Shown here: positions 56,338-64,000 of the stretch, piece after piece
Layout of the letters: every line of letters starts with the position of its first letter
Position numbering within the stretch: position 1 is the first letter of the stretch
Source of the DNA: Candidatus Gastranaerophilales bacterium
GTDB taxonomy: Bacteria; Cyanobacteriota; Vampirovibrionia; Gastranaerophilales; Gastranaerophilaceae
Assembly: GCA_944325525.1 (NCBI GenBank)
Contig: CALVAK010000011.1
Coordinates: 16,266-80,265, forward strand
Direction of reading: 5' to 3'
Length of the DNA stretch: 64,000 nucleotides
Notes under the pieces: generated by a model
Seen by the model: only the letters and a program-made list of their open reading frames with translations
What the model was told of the DNA's origin: nothing
Database searches by the model: none
Program-made: the position numbers and the translations under genes

Positions 56338-57471
56338 TTATTCACTCCATTCGATTATCTTTTTATTATAAAAAGAATCTAAATCTACATCATTAGGAAC
56401 AATAAAACCTACACTATATCGTGCTCTTGTTATAGCAATGTAGAGCTTTTCTTTTGCTTTCTCCGGAATGCTACCATATTTAAGAAAATCCATAATTTTT
56501 TCTGTTGGCTTTATTAAAATCCTATCAAAAGTTAATCCTTTTGATATTCCAAAATTCATTGTCTTTATATTAGGTTCTAAATCATTGCATGAATTTTGGC
56601 AATATGCCAAAACAACTGGCTTATATCGATTTAAGTATTTTTTTAAATTGTCATTTTTTACGTAAAATAATCCATTATGTTCTGTTGTAATTTTATTTTT
56701 AGATATGGATTTTGGCAACTCTGGATATAAAGAATCTGCAATATCACAAATATGTTGATTGCAACGCCAAGTATTATTCAAATAGTTTAATTTTGCGAGT
56801 TTTTTATTTTCTAAAAACTGAAACCATTCTATAATGTTTTCAGCATATTTTTTATTTTTCTTTGAATAATGCGTATCAAAAGTATTTTGCCTTTTATCCG
56901 CCACAATAATTGATTTTATATTTTTAGATTTTAATATTAAATTCATAATTTCAAAATCATATCCGGCAAAATCTTGAGCCTCATCTACGAAAATATAGTC
57001 GTAGCATTCTTCAATTCGCTGAAGCATTTTACCTTTTACCATTTTATGGCAATCATCAGCAAATTCAGATATTTTGCAAGAATAAATTCTACCATTTGAA
57101 GTTAAATAATATCGCTGAATATCATTACTTTTCTTTATTGTGTAATAATATTTACCATTACTACTTACCTTCAAATGCGGGTCCTTATTTGTAAAATGAA
57201 CTTGATAAATTCTATCTTCAAACCCCATAAGATTTTGATATGGTCTTATGCAATTTTTAAGCAAAAATGTTTCCCAAGTTATAATTTCTACATTATTGGG
57301 GACATAGCCATTTAATTCAACAAATTTATTTTTAATTTCCTGAATATTATTTCTTGTATAAGTTGTTATTAAAATCTTTTTATTCGCATTGTTTAATGCA
57401 ACTTTTACCAGACAAGTTGTTTTACCAGAACCTGCTGTTGAGTGTATTAAAATATTATTTTTTAATGGCAT
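56338..57471 (-). CDS. UvrD/Rep-like helicase, GajB-like
   Basis: The 377-residue superfamily 1 helicase has motif I HSTAGSGKTTCLV (about 10-22), motif Ia ILITTYTRNNIQEIK, motif II FVDEAQDF, motif III-like IIVADKRQNTF, motif IV-like NTWRCNQH, motif V ISKGLTFDRILI and motif VI LYIAITRARYSVGF. It is shorter than the Bacillus GajB and much shorter than UvrD, with little room for the 1B/2B insert domains. It overlaps the end of the OLD nuclease gene by 17 bases. Class 2 OLD nucleases next to UvrD-like helicases define Gabija, in which GajB senses nucleic-acid termini and activates GajA. Assignment to Gabija is by architecture. Confidence 0.82.
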   Translation of the reverse strand: MPLKNNILIHSTAGSGKTTCLVKVALNNANKKILITTYTRNNIQEIKNKFVELNGYVPNNVEIITWETFLLKNCIRPYQNLMGFEDRIYQVHFTNKDPHLKVSSNGKYYYTIKKSNDIQRYYLTSNGRIYSCKISEFADDCHKMVKGKMLQRIEECYDYIFVDEAQDFAGYDFEIMNLILKSKNIKSIIVADKRQNTFDTHYSKKNKKYAENIIEWFQFLENKKLAKLNYLNNTWRCNQHICDIADSLYPELPKSISKNKITTEHNGLFYVKNDNLKKYLNRYKPVVLAYCQNSCNDLEPNIKTMNFGISKGLTFDRILIKPTEKIMDFLKYGSIPEKAKEKLYIAITRARYSVGFIVPNDVDLDSFYNKKIIEWSE

Positions 57472-59062
57472 CTTTTATATACTGTGGAAAATCGACAGCT
57501 CCTTTTTCTGCATCAAAAATAGTTAATGCAACTTCTGTTTTGTTGTTTTTCGATATAAAAAATTTTTTAAATTGTTCTTCTGTATCGTTAGTTGGTCTTG
57601 TAAACAGAGACTTTAATTTGTTATATCCATTTGCTGCATACATGTTTGGCTCTAAAGTATTAAGACTTGTATCTGTTGAAAAACATATTTTTATGTTTTC
57701 TTCATTTAAATAATCACAATATTTTTCTTTTAGTTTTTCTACATCACCATCGTTGTCTGTGACAACAACCGTATTAAGTTTTAACGCTTTTGCGATTTCA
57801 AGAAATCTCTTAAATGCTAAAGATGAAACAGCTATTACATCTGTACCTTCTTCTATTGGCAACTTATCGTATGCATCATAATATGCTTTTTGGACAATTA
57901 ATTCATCAGATGGCCCTTCTACCAAAATACTTTTAGTTGCAAGGATCATTCGCAAAGTATCATAACCAGACAATTTTTTAAAATATTTATATGTGTCTGG
58001 GGATAAATCACCAATTTTAAAACTTTTATTCTTGTTTAATAGAATTAATTTATCAATACCGGTTTTATTTGCGATAAAAGAACTGTGAGTGCTGATAAGC
58101 AATTGTTTACCAGCACATGCTTTAGAAATAACACTTACTAATTTATTTAAATTTGAAAAAGACAAACTTGTTTCAGGTTCTTCAATCATAATTATATCTG
58201 ATTGTTCAAGCTTTTCTTTTAATGCCAATTTTATTTTTACAGAATTTTGTTCCCCTTTGCCGATAAATTTAAAAGGGATATTATCAAAATATAATGATAA
58301 TATAGAATCCCAAGAATTCTTCGCAGATATGTCAATTGAAATTTGGACATTTTTATCTGATATGGGTGTTCCTGTACTTTTAAAATCATCATTAATATTT
58401 TTAATTTTTTCATCGCTTGTGAATTCTTCTTTTAATTGTCGATATTTTAAAGCAAGTAATGATTTTTGAGTATCATCTAAATAATCTCCAACTAGTTCAG
58501 CTATGTATTTATCTGGTCCTTGTATATAACGATGCTCAACATTTCCAATTAGATGAGATCTTACAGGTAATTCTAAAAATCTAAATGTATTACTTGCAAA
58601 ACTATACCATTCAACTTTATAGTATTCTATGGGAATTTCTTTTACTTTTTCCGGTTCAATTATATATTTTTCGTACTCTTTTTGAAAATCACTGTCAAAA
58701 CATATTCTTAAAGAGACACCCGCACAATCTTCTTTTAATGAATTTATGCTTCCCTTAAAATCTCCTCTAATATCGTCAGTAAAGTATATCTCAATAAGTA
58801 TTTCAGGCAGTTTTGCGGTTTTTGCATTCTTTTGCAAATCCTTCAAGTATAAATCTCTTGCATTTAAATTAAAAAGATATGGCGTAAGTTCTTGTGCAAT
58901 CATTCTACCATTGAGCTTTTGTGTAAGCCCAAGATTTATAGCCTCAAAAAGAGTTGTTTTACCAGCCTCATTATTCCCAACTATTATGTTAATATCAGGG
59001 TTTAGTTCAAGACTAAAATTCTCAAATTGTTTGTAATTTTTTATTATAATTTTTTTTATCAT
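57455..59062 (-). CDS. OLD-family ATPase-TOPRIM nuclease, GajA-like
   Basis: The 535-residue protein has an ABC-type ATPase domain: Walker A VGNNEAGKTTLFEAI (about 27-41), a divergent signature around GKGEQNSVKIKLAL, Walker B DIIMIEEPETSLSF and the H-loop ISTHSSF. A TOPRIM nuclease domain follows (ILVEGPSDELIVQ, VVVTDNDGD), containing the metal-binding Glu and Asp-x-Asp. Together with the overlapping UvrD-like gene this is a class 2 OLD protein as in Gabija, whose GajA nicks DNA when nucleotide levels fall. It starts inside the last 4 bases of the upstream DUF4143 gene, so all three are translationally coupled. Confidence 0.85.
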   Translation of the reverse strand: MIKKIIIKNYKQFENFSLELNPDINIIVGNNEAGKTTLFEAINLGLTQKLNGRMIAQELTPYLFNLNARDLYLKDLQKNAKTAKLPEILIEIYFTDDIRGDFKGSINSLKEDCAGVSLRICFDSDFQKEYEKYIIEPEKVKEIPIEYYKVEWYSFASNTFRFLELPVRSHLIGNVEHRYIQGPDKYIAELVGDYLDDTQKSLLALKYRQLKEEFTSDEKIKNINDDFKSTGTPISDKNVQISIDISAKNSWDSILSLYFDNIPFKFIGKGEQNSVKIKLALKEKLEQSDIIMIEEPETSLSFSNLNKLVSVISKACAGKQLLISTHSSFIANKTGIDKLILLNKNKSFKIGDLSPDTYKYFKKLSGYDTLRMILATKSILVEGPSDELIVQKAYYDAYDKLPIEEGTDVIAVSSLAFKRFLEIAKALKLNTVVVTDNDGDVEKLKEKYCDYLNEENIKICFSTDTSLNTLEPNMYAANGYNKLKSLFTRPTNDTEEQFKKFFISKNNKTEVALTIFDAEKGAVDFPQYIKDAIKK

Positions 59063-60360
59063 AATTCCTCTTTAAATATTTCTATTGCATATATTGGAAT
59101 ATCTATAAGACTATTGGTTTTCTTATAATCTGCCATTGACGTTCTTATTGCATAATTGGGTTTAAATTTTTCCATATAAACCTTCAAACTTTTAGCTTGT
59201 AAGTTCCTTTCCGCCTTTACTTCAACAGGAACGACATCAGATTTTATTTGGATAACAAAGTCAATTTCAGCCCTGCTGGTTTCATTAGACCAATAAAAGA
59301 CTGGTAAATCTTTAATTGTCTTAAATTGTTGTAAAACATATTGTTCGGCTATAGCTCCTTTAAATTCTTCAAATATACGATTACCATCAATAATCGTATC
59401 TGCTTGTAAATCTGTCATTGCACCTAATAGACCAACATCCAGCACAAATAACTTAAATGAGTTGAAATCTTCGTAAGCAGTAATTGGTAAATCAGGTTTT
59501 GTAATTTTATTTACTCTGTATACTAAACCACTATTAATTAACCAAGACAAAGCAGCTTCAAAATCTCTTGCACGAGCTCCTTCCTTTGCTGCTCCATATA
59601 TAAATTTCTTATTTTCCTTACTTAACTGTGCTGGAATAGATTTCCATAATAACCTTATTTTAGCAACTGTATTAGCGGGAATATGTTTTGTAAAATCTTC
59701 TTCATAAGCAGAGAGAATTTCTTTTTGCAGATTTCTAACACTTTCAAAATCTTTGTTTTCAACAAAATCTTGTACAATTTCAGGCATTCCTCCAACATAA
59801 CAATATTGTTTTAAGAGCTTTTCATACTTGTTATTAAATAGTTTTATTGTCTTAAAATCTTTTTTATTTAAAAGTTCAACAAACCTTTCTTCTCCCATTG
59901 CTAATAAAAATTCTTCAAAACTTAATGGGAAAAGATTCATAAATGAAACCTTACCAACAGGGAAACCCGTCCCTTCATGACAAGCAACACCTAACAAGCT
60001 TCCTGCAACTATAATATCGTATTGAGGAGCATTTTCTCTAAAATACTTAAGTGAAGTTAAGGCTCTTGGACATTCTTGAATTTCATCAAAGATTATCAAA
60101 GTATTTTCCGCATTAATTTTTGTCTTTGTTGCAAGACCTATATCCATAATTAAACGTTCAGTATCATAGTCGACATCAAAAATCTCTCTGCTTTTTAAAT
60201 CTACATCAAAGTTAATATATGCAACTTGCTCATAATACTTTTTCCCAAATTCCTGCATTAACCAAGTTTTACCAACTTGCCTTGCGCCTTGTATAACCAA
60301 AGGTTTATGATTTTTTTTGTTTTTCCAATCAATCAGATGTTTTAGTGCGTATCTTTGCAT
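59059..60360 (-). CDS. AAA_14/DUF4143 ATP-binding protein heading the defence operon
   Basis: The protein is about 433 residues. The N-terminal AAA domain has VIQGARQVGKTWLMQEF (Walker A) and TLIIFDEIQECPRAL (Walker B), with AGSLLGVACHEGTGFPVGKV as the following sensor segment. The C-terminal DUF4143 region has a PD-(D/E)xK-like core (RAEIDFVIQIK, VPVEVKAER). This family is widespread in bacteria and archaea with no settled role. The start is set at 60360, where GAGGG is 8 bases upstream; an ATG at 60375 overlaps the -10 box. The 4-base overlap with the OLD gene shows it belongs to the same operon, which is not part of the described Gabija pair. Confidence 0.75.
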   Translation of the reverse strand: MQRYALKHLIDWKNKKNHKPLVIQGARQVGKTWLMQEFGKKYYEQVAYINFDVDLKSREIFDVDYDTERLIMDIGLATKTKINAENTLIIFDEIQECPRALTSLKYFRENAPQYDIIVAGSLLGVACHEGTGFPVGKVSFMNLFPLSFEEFLLAMGEERFVELLNKKDFKTIKLFNNKYEKLLKQYCYVGGMPEIVQDFVENKDFESVRNLQKEILSAYEEDFTKHIPANTVAKIRLLWKSIPAQLSKENKKFIYGAAKEGARARDFEAALSWLINSGLVYRVNKITKPDLPITAYEDFNSFKLFVLDVGLLGAMTDLQADTIIDGNRIFEEFKGAIAEQYVLQQFKTIKDLPVFYWSNETSRAEIDFVIQIKSDVVPVEVKAERNLQAKSLKVYMEKFKPNYAIRTSMADYKKTNSLIDIPIYAIEIFKEEL

Positions 60361-60373
60361 GCTTAAATCCCTC

Positions 60374-60379
60374 ATTATA
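60374..60379 (-). promoter_or_regulatory. -10 box of the defence operon, next to the transposon end
   Basis: The minus strand reads GTGTTATAATG, a perfect TATAAT about 14 bases before the ATG used. The -35 position falls at about 60397-60402, exactly where the transposon end begins, so insertion may have replaced or altered the -35 element. The leader would be very short. Confidence 0.4.
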
Positions 60380-60401
60380 ACACAAATATTCTAACACAAA
60401 C

Positions 60402-60489
60402 TGTACATTTTTTACAGCACTTTTGTTGTATAATTACACGTTTTTTACACGACTTTTAGATTTTATTTACACATTTTTGACAGAACCTT
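60402..60489. repeat. Transposon end with three direct repeats
   Basis: TACATTTTTTACAGCACTTT (60404), TACACGTTTTTTACACGACT (60435) and TACACATTTTTGACAGAACC (60468) are imperfect copies of one unit of about 22 bp, spaced 31 and 33 bp, or three helical turns. Such spaced arrays are the transposase-binding sites of TnsB/MuA-type ends. The innermost copy overlaps the 3' end of the last transposon gene. Confidence 0.6.
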
Positions 60490-61253
60490 AAATCATTAAT
60501 AATGTAATTTTCTAGTCCTAGTTGCTGTTTTACCTTATAAAAATCTTTTCTAATTCTTCGTTTTAGGATTTCTTTTTTATTTTCATCACCTGTTAAAATA
60601 CTGTTTAAGGGCTGTTTTGTTATAATCATTTTCTCAACCAATGGTAAAAGATAAGGATAACGCTTCTTTAAAACCCGAAATAATTGCTTCTGCTGTTTAT
60701 TTGATAGTATTTGGACTTCTCTTTTTGATATATTTTTCACTCTTTTGACTTCAAAACAACAAGTTTTATCAATAATACCTTCTTTTTGAAAGTGTTTAAT
60801 TATTTGATTAAGTAATGTCAAAACATTTTTAATTCTTCTCTCTGTTATCCCGTTTTCTTTCATACTCAATTTAAACTGTTCAATATCTTGTATTGTTATA
60901 TCTTTTAATTTGTATTTCCTGAAAAATGGAAGTATTTGAGAATTAATAAATGATTTATAAGTTTTTTTAGACCAAGACGATAGTTTACAATTTTTTATTT
61001 CCATAAATAAATTTATGGCATCAATTAAAGTTATATCAGAATTTTGGGACAAAATATTTTTATCAATTATTTTAAATGTTTCTTCTTTTTGTATTATTCC
61101 GACATATTCAAATTCGTTTTTGAATTTTTGAATATTATCAGACTGATCTAAAAAATTTCTAACTGTATCAATCTCAAGTCCTGTAAACATAACAATATCT
61201 TCAAGAGTAAATGTTTTGAGTCTTTTGGCTATTTTTAAAATTTTATCAGTCAT
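60456..61253 (-). CDS. Transposon accessory protein, tyrosine-recombinase-like but catalytically incomplete
   Basis: The 265-residue protein begins with a small helix-turn-helix-like part (TLEDIVMFTGLEIDTVRNFL). Residues about 75-165 look like the core-binding (SAM-like) domain of phage integrases: INLFMEIKNCKLSSWSKKTY, FFRKYKLKDITIQDIEQFKL, ERRIKNVLTLLNQIIKHFQ. The C-terminal part keeps the flavour of the catalytic domain (ILSNKQQKQLFRVLKKRYPY, then FYKVKQQLGLENYIINDLRF) but ends at NDLRFCQKCVNKI. The first Arg, the HxxR (here LRFCQK) and the Tyr nucleophile are absent. It may be a DNA-binding or target-selecting partner, or an integrase truncated by the transposon end. It overlaps the ATPase gene by 4 bases. 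Confidence 0.6.
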   Translation of the reverse strand: MTDKILKIAKRLKTFTLEDIVMFTGLEIDTVRNFLDQSDNIQKFKNEFEYVGIIQKEETFKIIDKNILSQNSDITLIDAINLFMEIKNCKLSSWSKKTYKSFINSQILPFFRKYKLKDITIQDIEQFKLSMKENGITERRIKNVLTLLNQIIKHFQKEGIIDKTCCFEVKRVKNISKREVQILSNKQQKQLFRVLKKRYPYLLPLVEKMIITKQPLNSILTGDENKKEILKRRIRKDFYKVKQQLGLENYIINDLRFCQKCVNKI

Positions 61254-61933
61254 CTAAAAACCTCCTGAATTATATTTTTATCAATCAATTTTATTCCATT
61301 TACTAGAGCTATATTTTCTAATGTGTTAATCATTTCAACAATCTTTCTAAAGCTTTTTGCTTTTTGATGAATAACGCTTATTACTTCTTTTGTCATATCA
61401 ACTTCTGAAATTTCGTCTACAATTTGCTTTATATCTGAATATTCAAATTCTGTATATTGATAAATCTCTGAAATTCTATCAAATAAATGTGTATGCTTTT
61501 TTAACTTGTGTTTAGCTAAACTCATTCCAACCAGAACAATTGGAATTCCAGTCTCATCGTGCAAGTCTCTTAATGTTTCTATTGTCTTAAAGTCACTTAA
61601 AAGATAATCAATTTCATCTACTATAATCATTTGAGGCTTATTTTTTAGCACATTTACACATTGTCTAAAAATATCAGCAGTAAAAAATCTTGGAATTTCG
61701 TCAAGTTCTTTTGCAAGTTCTTCTAAAAACCATTTTGTGGTCATTTTATTAGTTGCTCTGATATAAATTGAATCAAATTGAAAAGATAAATACAAAGCTG
61801 TTTTTGTTTTGCCTAATCCGGCATTACCATATACCAAACCAATTTTTGTAATATTTTCCGGTTTATTTTTTAAATCTTGAATCAGGTTTATAAATCCTTT
61901 AACATTCTTAGTCTGCACAAATTTTGGTTTCAT
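61250..61933 (-). CDS. MuB/TnsC-like AAA+ transposition ATPase
   Basis: In Mu and Tn7-class elements this ATPase coats target DNA, selects the site and activates the transposase. The protein has about 227 residues with Walker A VYGNAGLGKTKTALYLS (about 35-51), Walker B MIIVDEIDYLL and sensor-1 segment PIVLVGMSLAKHKL. The start is set at 61933, where AAGGAG lies 10 bases upstream; earlier in-frame ATGs at 62002 and 61987 lie within the transposase gene and lack sites. With this start it overlaps the transposase end by 26 bases, typical of MuA/MuB-like pairs. Confidence 0.8.
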   Translation of the reverse strand: MKPKFVQTKNVKGFINLIQDLKNKPENITKIGLVYGNAGLGKTKTALYLSFQFDSIYIRATNKMTTKWFLEELAKELDEIPRFFTADIFRQCVNVLKNKPQMIIVDEIDYLLSDFKTIETLRDLHDETGIPIVLVGMSLAKHKLKKHTHLFDRISEIYQYTEFEYSDIKQIVDEISEVDMTKEVISVIHQKAKSFRKIVEMINTLENIALVNGIKLIDKNIIQEVFR

Positions 61934-63968
61934 ATTCCAAATACTCCTTAGATTTCTTATAGCTTGCAAGCCAAGCTCTATCCTCATTACAAGTGCACCC
62001 ATATTTCATCAGATATTCATATTTTTCTCTGCTAGTTCTAAATAATGGTTTAACTTTTGGATTATACTTTTGAGGTTTTTCTTTTGTTTTCTTAATTTTT
62101 GAAGATACTACTGCGGTATGTACTTCTTCTTTTCCTTCTGCATGTTTACTCTCAATAAGGTTGCACGTAGCATTTTCACTACTCTGGTCATAATCCTCAA
62201 TATCACACTTTAAAATTTCTAAATCTTCAATCTTTAAAAATTCCTTGCAGGCTTTTATTGTCTTGTTTTTAAGCTGTTTTTGCTTTTGTATTTTTTGTTT
62301 GTAATCTTCTATGTCTTCTATTTCACCTGTATAATGAGCTAATGGGTGTGCTAAAGTAATTCTATCCGCTCGGCACAAAAATTTGCCTGACATCGTATAA
62401 ATATTGATATAGCTTAAATCAAAAAGACTGTATTTTATTATTACTTTTTGTCTTATTCCGTACAAAGCATCATTAAAATACCAACTGTTCAAAAATCGTA
62501 TTCCCTGACTTGAAATTGTTTTTATTTCTTGAGCTAACATCAAATCATCTAACTCGTTGTCATTTATTTTATCTTTATTAACACCGTTAAACATTTCTTG
62601 AATAGTTTTTGATTTATCATTTGGGCAAGGCAAAGAATTTTTATACAAAAGCCAACTATTAATCATTTGAATTGTTTGTTGAATTGTAGGGATAAATTCT
62701 GTATGAATGGCACAATGAAATTTCTCATTCCTTTTTAGCCTTGCAGGCTTATTTTCTATACTTGTTCCAATGTAACTTGGTAACAGCTTTTCAAAACTTT
62801 CCTGCATTTCAAGAAAGAATCTTTCAATAACTTTAGTCCTTGCATTATATGGGTTTGCAAAAATTGTTGTTATTCCAAGTTTTTCATAAATTCCTTTTAA
62901 CCCTATTTCACAGAATGCAGGACTACCCATAAAATATTTACCCCTGAAGGCTCTGCCATTGTCTAAATAAACAAATTTTGGTATTTTACCCAAATTTAAA
63001 ATTGCGTTGCGAAGTGCTGAAGCAATATTTTGAGTATTTTCTTCAAGCATAATTTCATAGCCTACCAATGCAGTTGATTTCCAATCCAGAAAACCGATTA
63101 AAGTCGCTCGACAAGGCTTGCCGGTAAAAGGATTAATTACTTGAAAATTCAATCGTTTGCCATCAGCTACTAAAATTTCACCGACTTCTATTTTTGAAAT
63201 ATCTCTTTTAATATGAGGAATAACCTGTTCTTTTAGAGCTTTTTCACCTTCTCTTAAAAGCGTCCATCTGTCAAAATAATTTGACTTATACCAATTAGCA
63301 AATCTTCTAAATGTCACAGGAGCAGGGATATATTCTCTATTGTGCGTTTTTAGGACATATTGGGTAAGTGATATTGCTTTTCCTATACTGAATTTATTAG
63401 GATTAAGTAAAAATTTTAGAAAAATTTGTTTTTCATATTCATCAAGTTTAGTTCTTGAATAATCCTCATAATGATACCCTGGAATTAAAAGCTCATAATT
63501 TTTACTGTTGCCTAAAACTCTTTTCCATCTTTGAAGGGTGCCTATTGAGACTTTTCCAATTTTTGCGTAAATTTCGGGATAAAGAGTATTAGAATTGTAA
63601 GCACTTAAAAAATCTGAATCAAATTGTTTTTTGCCTGCCTGATGTTTTCTTTGATCTCTCCATAAATTAACCAAATCAAACCTTGCAAGGGCAATTATTT
63701 TTGCTTTATCCGGTTTATGAAAATCGGCTATAATCGGCAATTGTTTTATTGGCGGGATTGAAACAAGTTTAGAATAATATTTTTCCTGTAAATCCTCTTC
63801 TATACTCGATAAAAGAATTTCAAAACTTTTTCCGCCTTTAACTTTTATTTCGCGAGTTTGATATTTTCCCTTTGAAAGTCTAATCGCTCTGGTGCTTACA
63901 CTTTTGAGTTCTGCTAATTCTTGAATTGTAATATATTTTTCTTCATTCATTGTACAAACATCTATCAC
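61908..63968 (-). CDS. Mu-type DDE transposase
   Basis: The 686-residue protein starts with a helix-turn-helix (TIQELAELKSVSTRAIRLSK) as in the MuA N-terminal domain. The RNase H-like DDE core follows: VADGKRLNFQV (first Asp, about 268), FVYLDNGRAFRGKYF (second Asp, about 335) and NARTKVIERFFLEMQESF (Glu, about 380), then the Mu C-terminal beta barrel and a basic tail (SKIKKTKEKPQKYNPKVKPL). The VADG, YLDNGRAF and IERFF signatures are those of MuA rather than of retroviral-type IS transposases. Two starts are possible, 63968 (weak AGAG site) and 63950. Its upstream region, including the other transposon end, is outside the window. Confidence 0.85.
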   Translation of the reverse strand: MIDVCTMNEEKYITIQELAELKSVSTRAIRLSKGKYQTREIKVKGGKSFEILLSSIEEDLQEKYYSKLVSIPPIKQLPIIADFHKPDKAKIIALARFDLVNLWRDQRKHQAGKKQFDSDFLSAYNSNTLYPEIYAKIGKVSIGTLQRWKRVLGNSKNYELLIPGYHYEDYSRTKLDEYEKQIFLKFLLNPNKFSIGKAISLTQYVLKTHNREYIPAPVTFRRFANWYKSNYFDRWTLLREGEKALKEQVIPHIKRDISKIEVGEILVADGKRLNFQVINPFTGKPCRATLIGFLDWKSTALVGYEIMLEENTQNIASALRNAILNLGKIPKFVYLDNGRAFRGKYFMGSPAFCEIGLKGIYEKLGITTIFANPYNARTKVIERFFLEMQESFEKLLPSYIGTSIENKPARLKRNEKFHCAIHTEFIPTIQQTIQMINSWLLYKNSLPCPNDKSKTIQEMFNGVNKDKINDNELDDLMLAQEIKTISSQGIRFLNSWYFNDALYGIRQKVIIKYSLFDLSYINIYTMSGKFLCRADRITLAHPLAHYTGEIEDIEDYKQKIQKQKQLKNKTIKACKEFLKIEDLEILKCDIEDYDQSSENATCNLIESKHAEGKEEVHTAVVSSKIKKTKEKPQKYNPKVKPLFRTSREKYEYLMKYGCTCNEDRAWLASYKKSKEYLEYETKICAD

Positions 63969-64000
63969 TCTAAACTCGGAAGAATGGAAGTGTTTTCAAT

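Larger units (their letters stand above)
60402..64000. mobile_element. Mu-type (DDE transposase plus AAA ATPase) transposon, left end visible, right end beyond the window
   Basis: Three overlapping minus-strand genes encode a Mu-type DDE transposase, a MuB/TnsC-like ATPase and an integrase-like protein. The stop of the last gene lies inside an array of three direct repeats (60404, 60435, 60468) next to TGTACA at 60402, the sort of TGT...ACA terminus used by Mu/Tn7/Tn5053-class elements. The flanking five bases, CAAAC (60397-60401), would be the target duplication if this terminus is correct. No phage structural genes are seen, which favours a transposon over a Mu-like prophage. The right boundary and any cargo lie outside. 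Confidence 0.7.

Noticed and set aside
60402..60489. Short CRISPR array
   Set aside because: There are only three imperfect copies with about 10 bases between them, no cas genes, and the array lies at the end of a transposon where transposase sites are expected.
60456..61253. Active tyrosine recombinase
   Set aside because: The catalytic Arg, HxxR and Tyr are all absent; the protein ends just after the NDLRF segment.
63950..63957. TGTACA near the transposase start as the other end of the transposon
   Set aside because: It lies inside or directly at the transposase coding start, the sequence behind it does not match the repeats at 60404-60489, and the flanking bases do not duplicate CAAAC.
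60402..64000. CRISPR-associated transposon (CAST)
   Set aside because: The visible accessory gene does not look like TniQ, and no Cas12k, Cascade gene or array is present. Cargo beyond 64 kb is unseen, so this is rejected only for the visible part.

Overview
The window is very AT-rich and densely coded. It fits a non-photosynthetic relative of the cyanobacteria (Vampirovibrionia/'Melainabacteria', Gastranaerophilales-like), probably anaerobic and gut-associated. Evidence seen: an atp operon in the cyanobacterial order a-c-b'-b-delta-alpha-gamma with both b and b' and no beta/epsilon genes; a Kdo gene (kdsA), implying an LPS outer membrane; MEP-pathway genes (ispG, ispH); [FeFe]-hydrogenase maturases (hydE, hydG); a FeoA-FeoB fusion; and hypothetical proteins with a short N-terminal 'FKS/FKA' signature. 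The taxon is inferred from gene content, not from a marker search.

Layout. 1-1.4 kb: 5' part of ispG, divergent from a phosphoesterase. 1.5-5.1 kb: a 967-residue protein with an internal duplication, tRNA-Thr(CGT), a broken small membrane gene, and tRNA-Asn(GTT) with a second partial copy of its 3' end. 5.2-12.5 kb: feoAB, kdsA, a pseudopilin-like gene, dapA, asd, a candidate small RNA and a D-2-hydroxyacid dehydrogenase. 12.7-19.2 kb: a minus-strand run grpE, dnaJ, beta-propeller, O-methyltransferase, nadK, recN. 19.3-25.9 kb: a GNAT-like protein, two radical SAM genes behind a GGDEF-like gene, a beta-lactamase-fold protein and a Na+/dicarboxylate symporter. 25.9-34.3 kb: atp operon with an AsmA-like gene on its tail. 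34.4-50.4 kb: nadA, hydE, uvrA, rpsA/ispH, a membrane-TPR protein, a lysozyme-like protein, hydG, an ACT/UPF0210 pair and a TPR protein.

From about 50.4 kb the character changes. A 1.5-kb stretch without intact genes holds short repeats, a decayed unidentified gene and an IS3-type transposase remnant. Then come a 1390-residue GHKL-ATPase/DUF3883-type protein on the plus strand and, facing it, a tightly overlapping minus-strand operon of an AAA_14/DUF4143 ATPase, a class 2 OLD nuclease (GajA-like) and a short UvrD-like helicase (GajB-like). This is a Gabija-type defence module with an extra upstream gene. Directly next to its promoter lies the end of a Mu-type transposon (60.4 kb to beyond the window): DDE transposase, MuB/TnsC-like ATPase and a third protein resembling a tyrosine recombinase without its catalytic residues. 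Three direct repeats about 32 bp apart mark the visible end.

The main candidates for new biology are the three-gene OLD/UvrD/DUF4143 operon with its convergent GHKL-nuclease partner, the transposon with a catalytically dead integrase-like accessory protein, and a small RNA candidate at 11.46-11.53 kb. Many gene starts were placed on the ribosome binding site rather than on the first ATG; in several cases the first ATG lies inside the -10 box.
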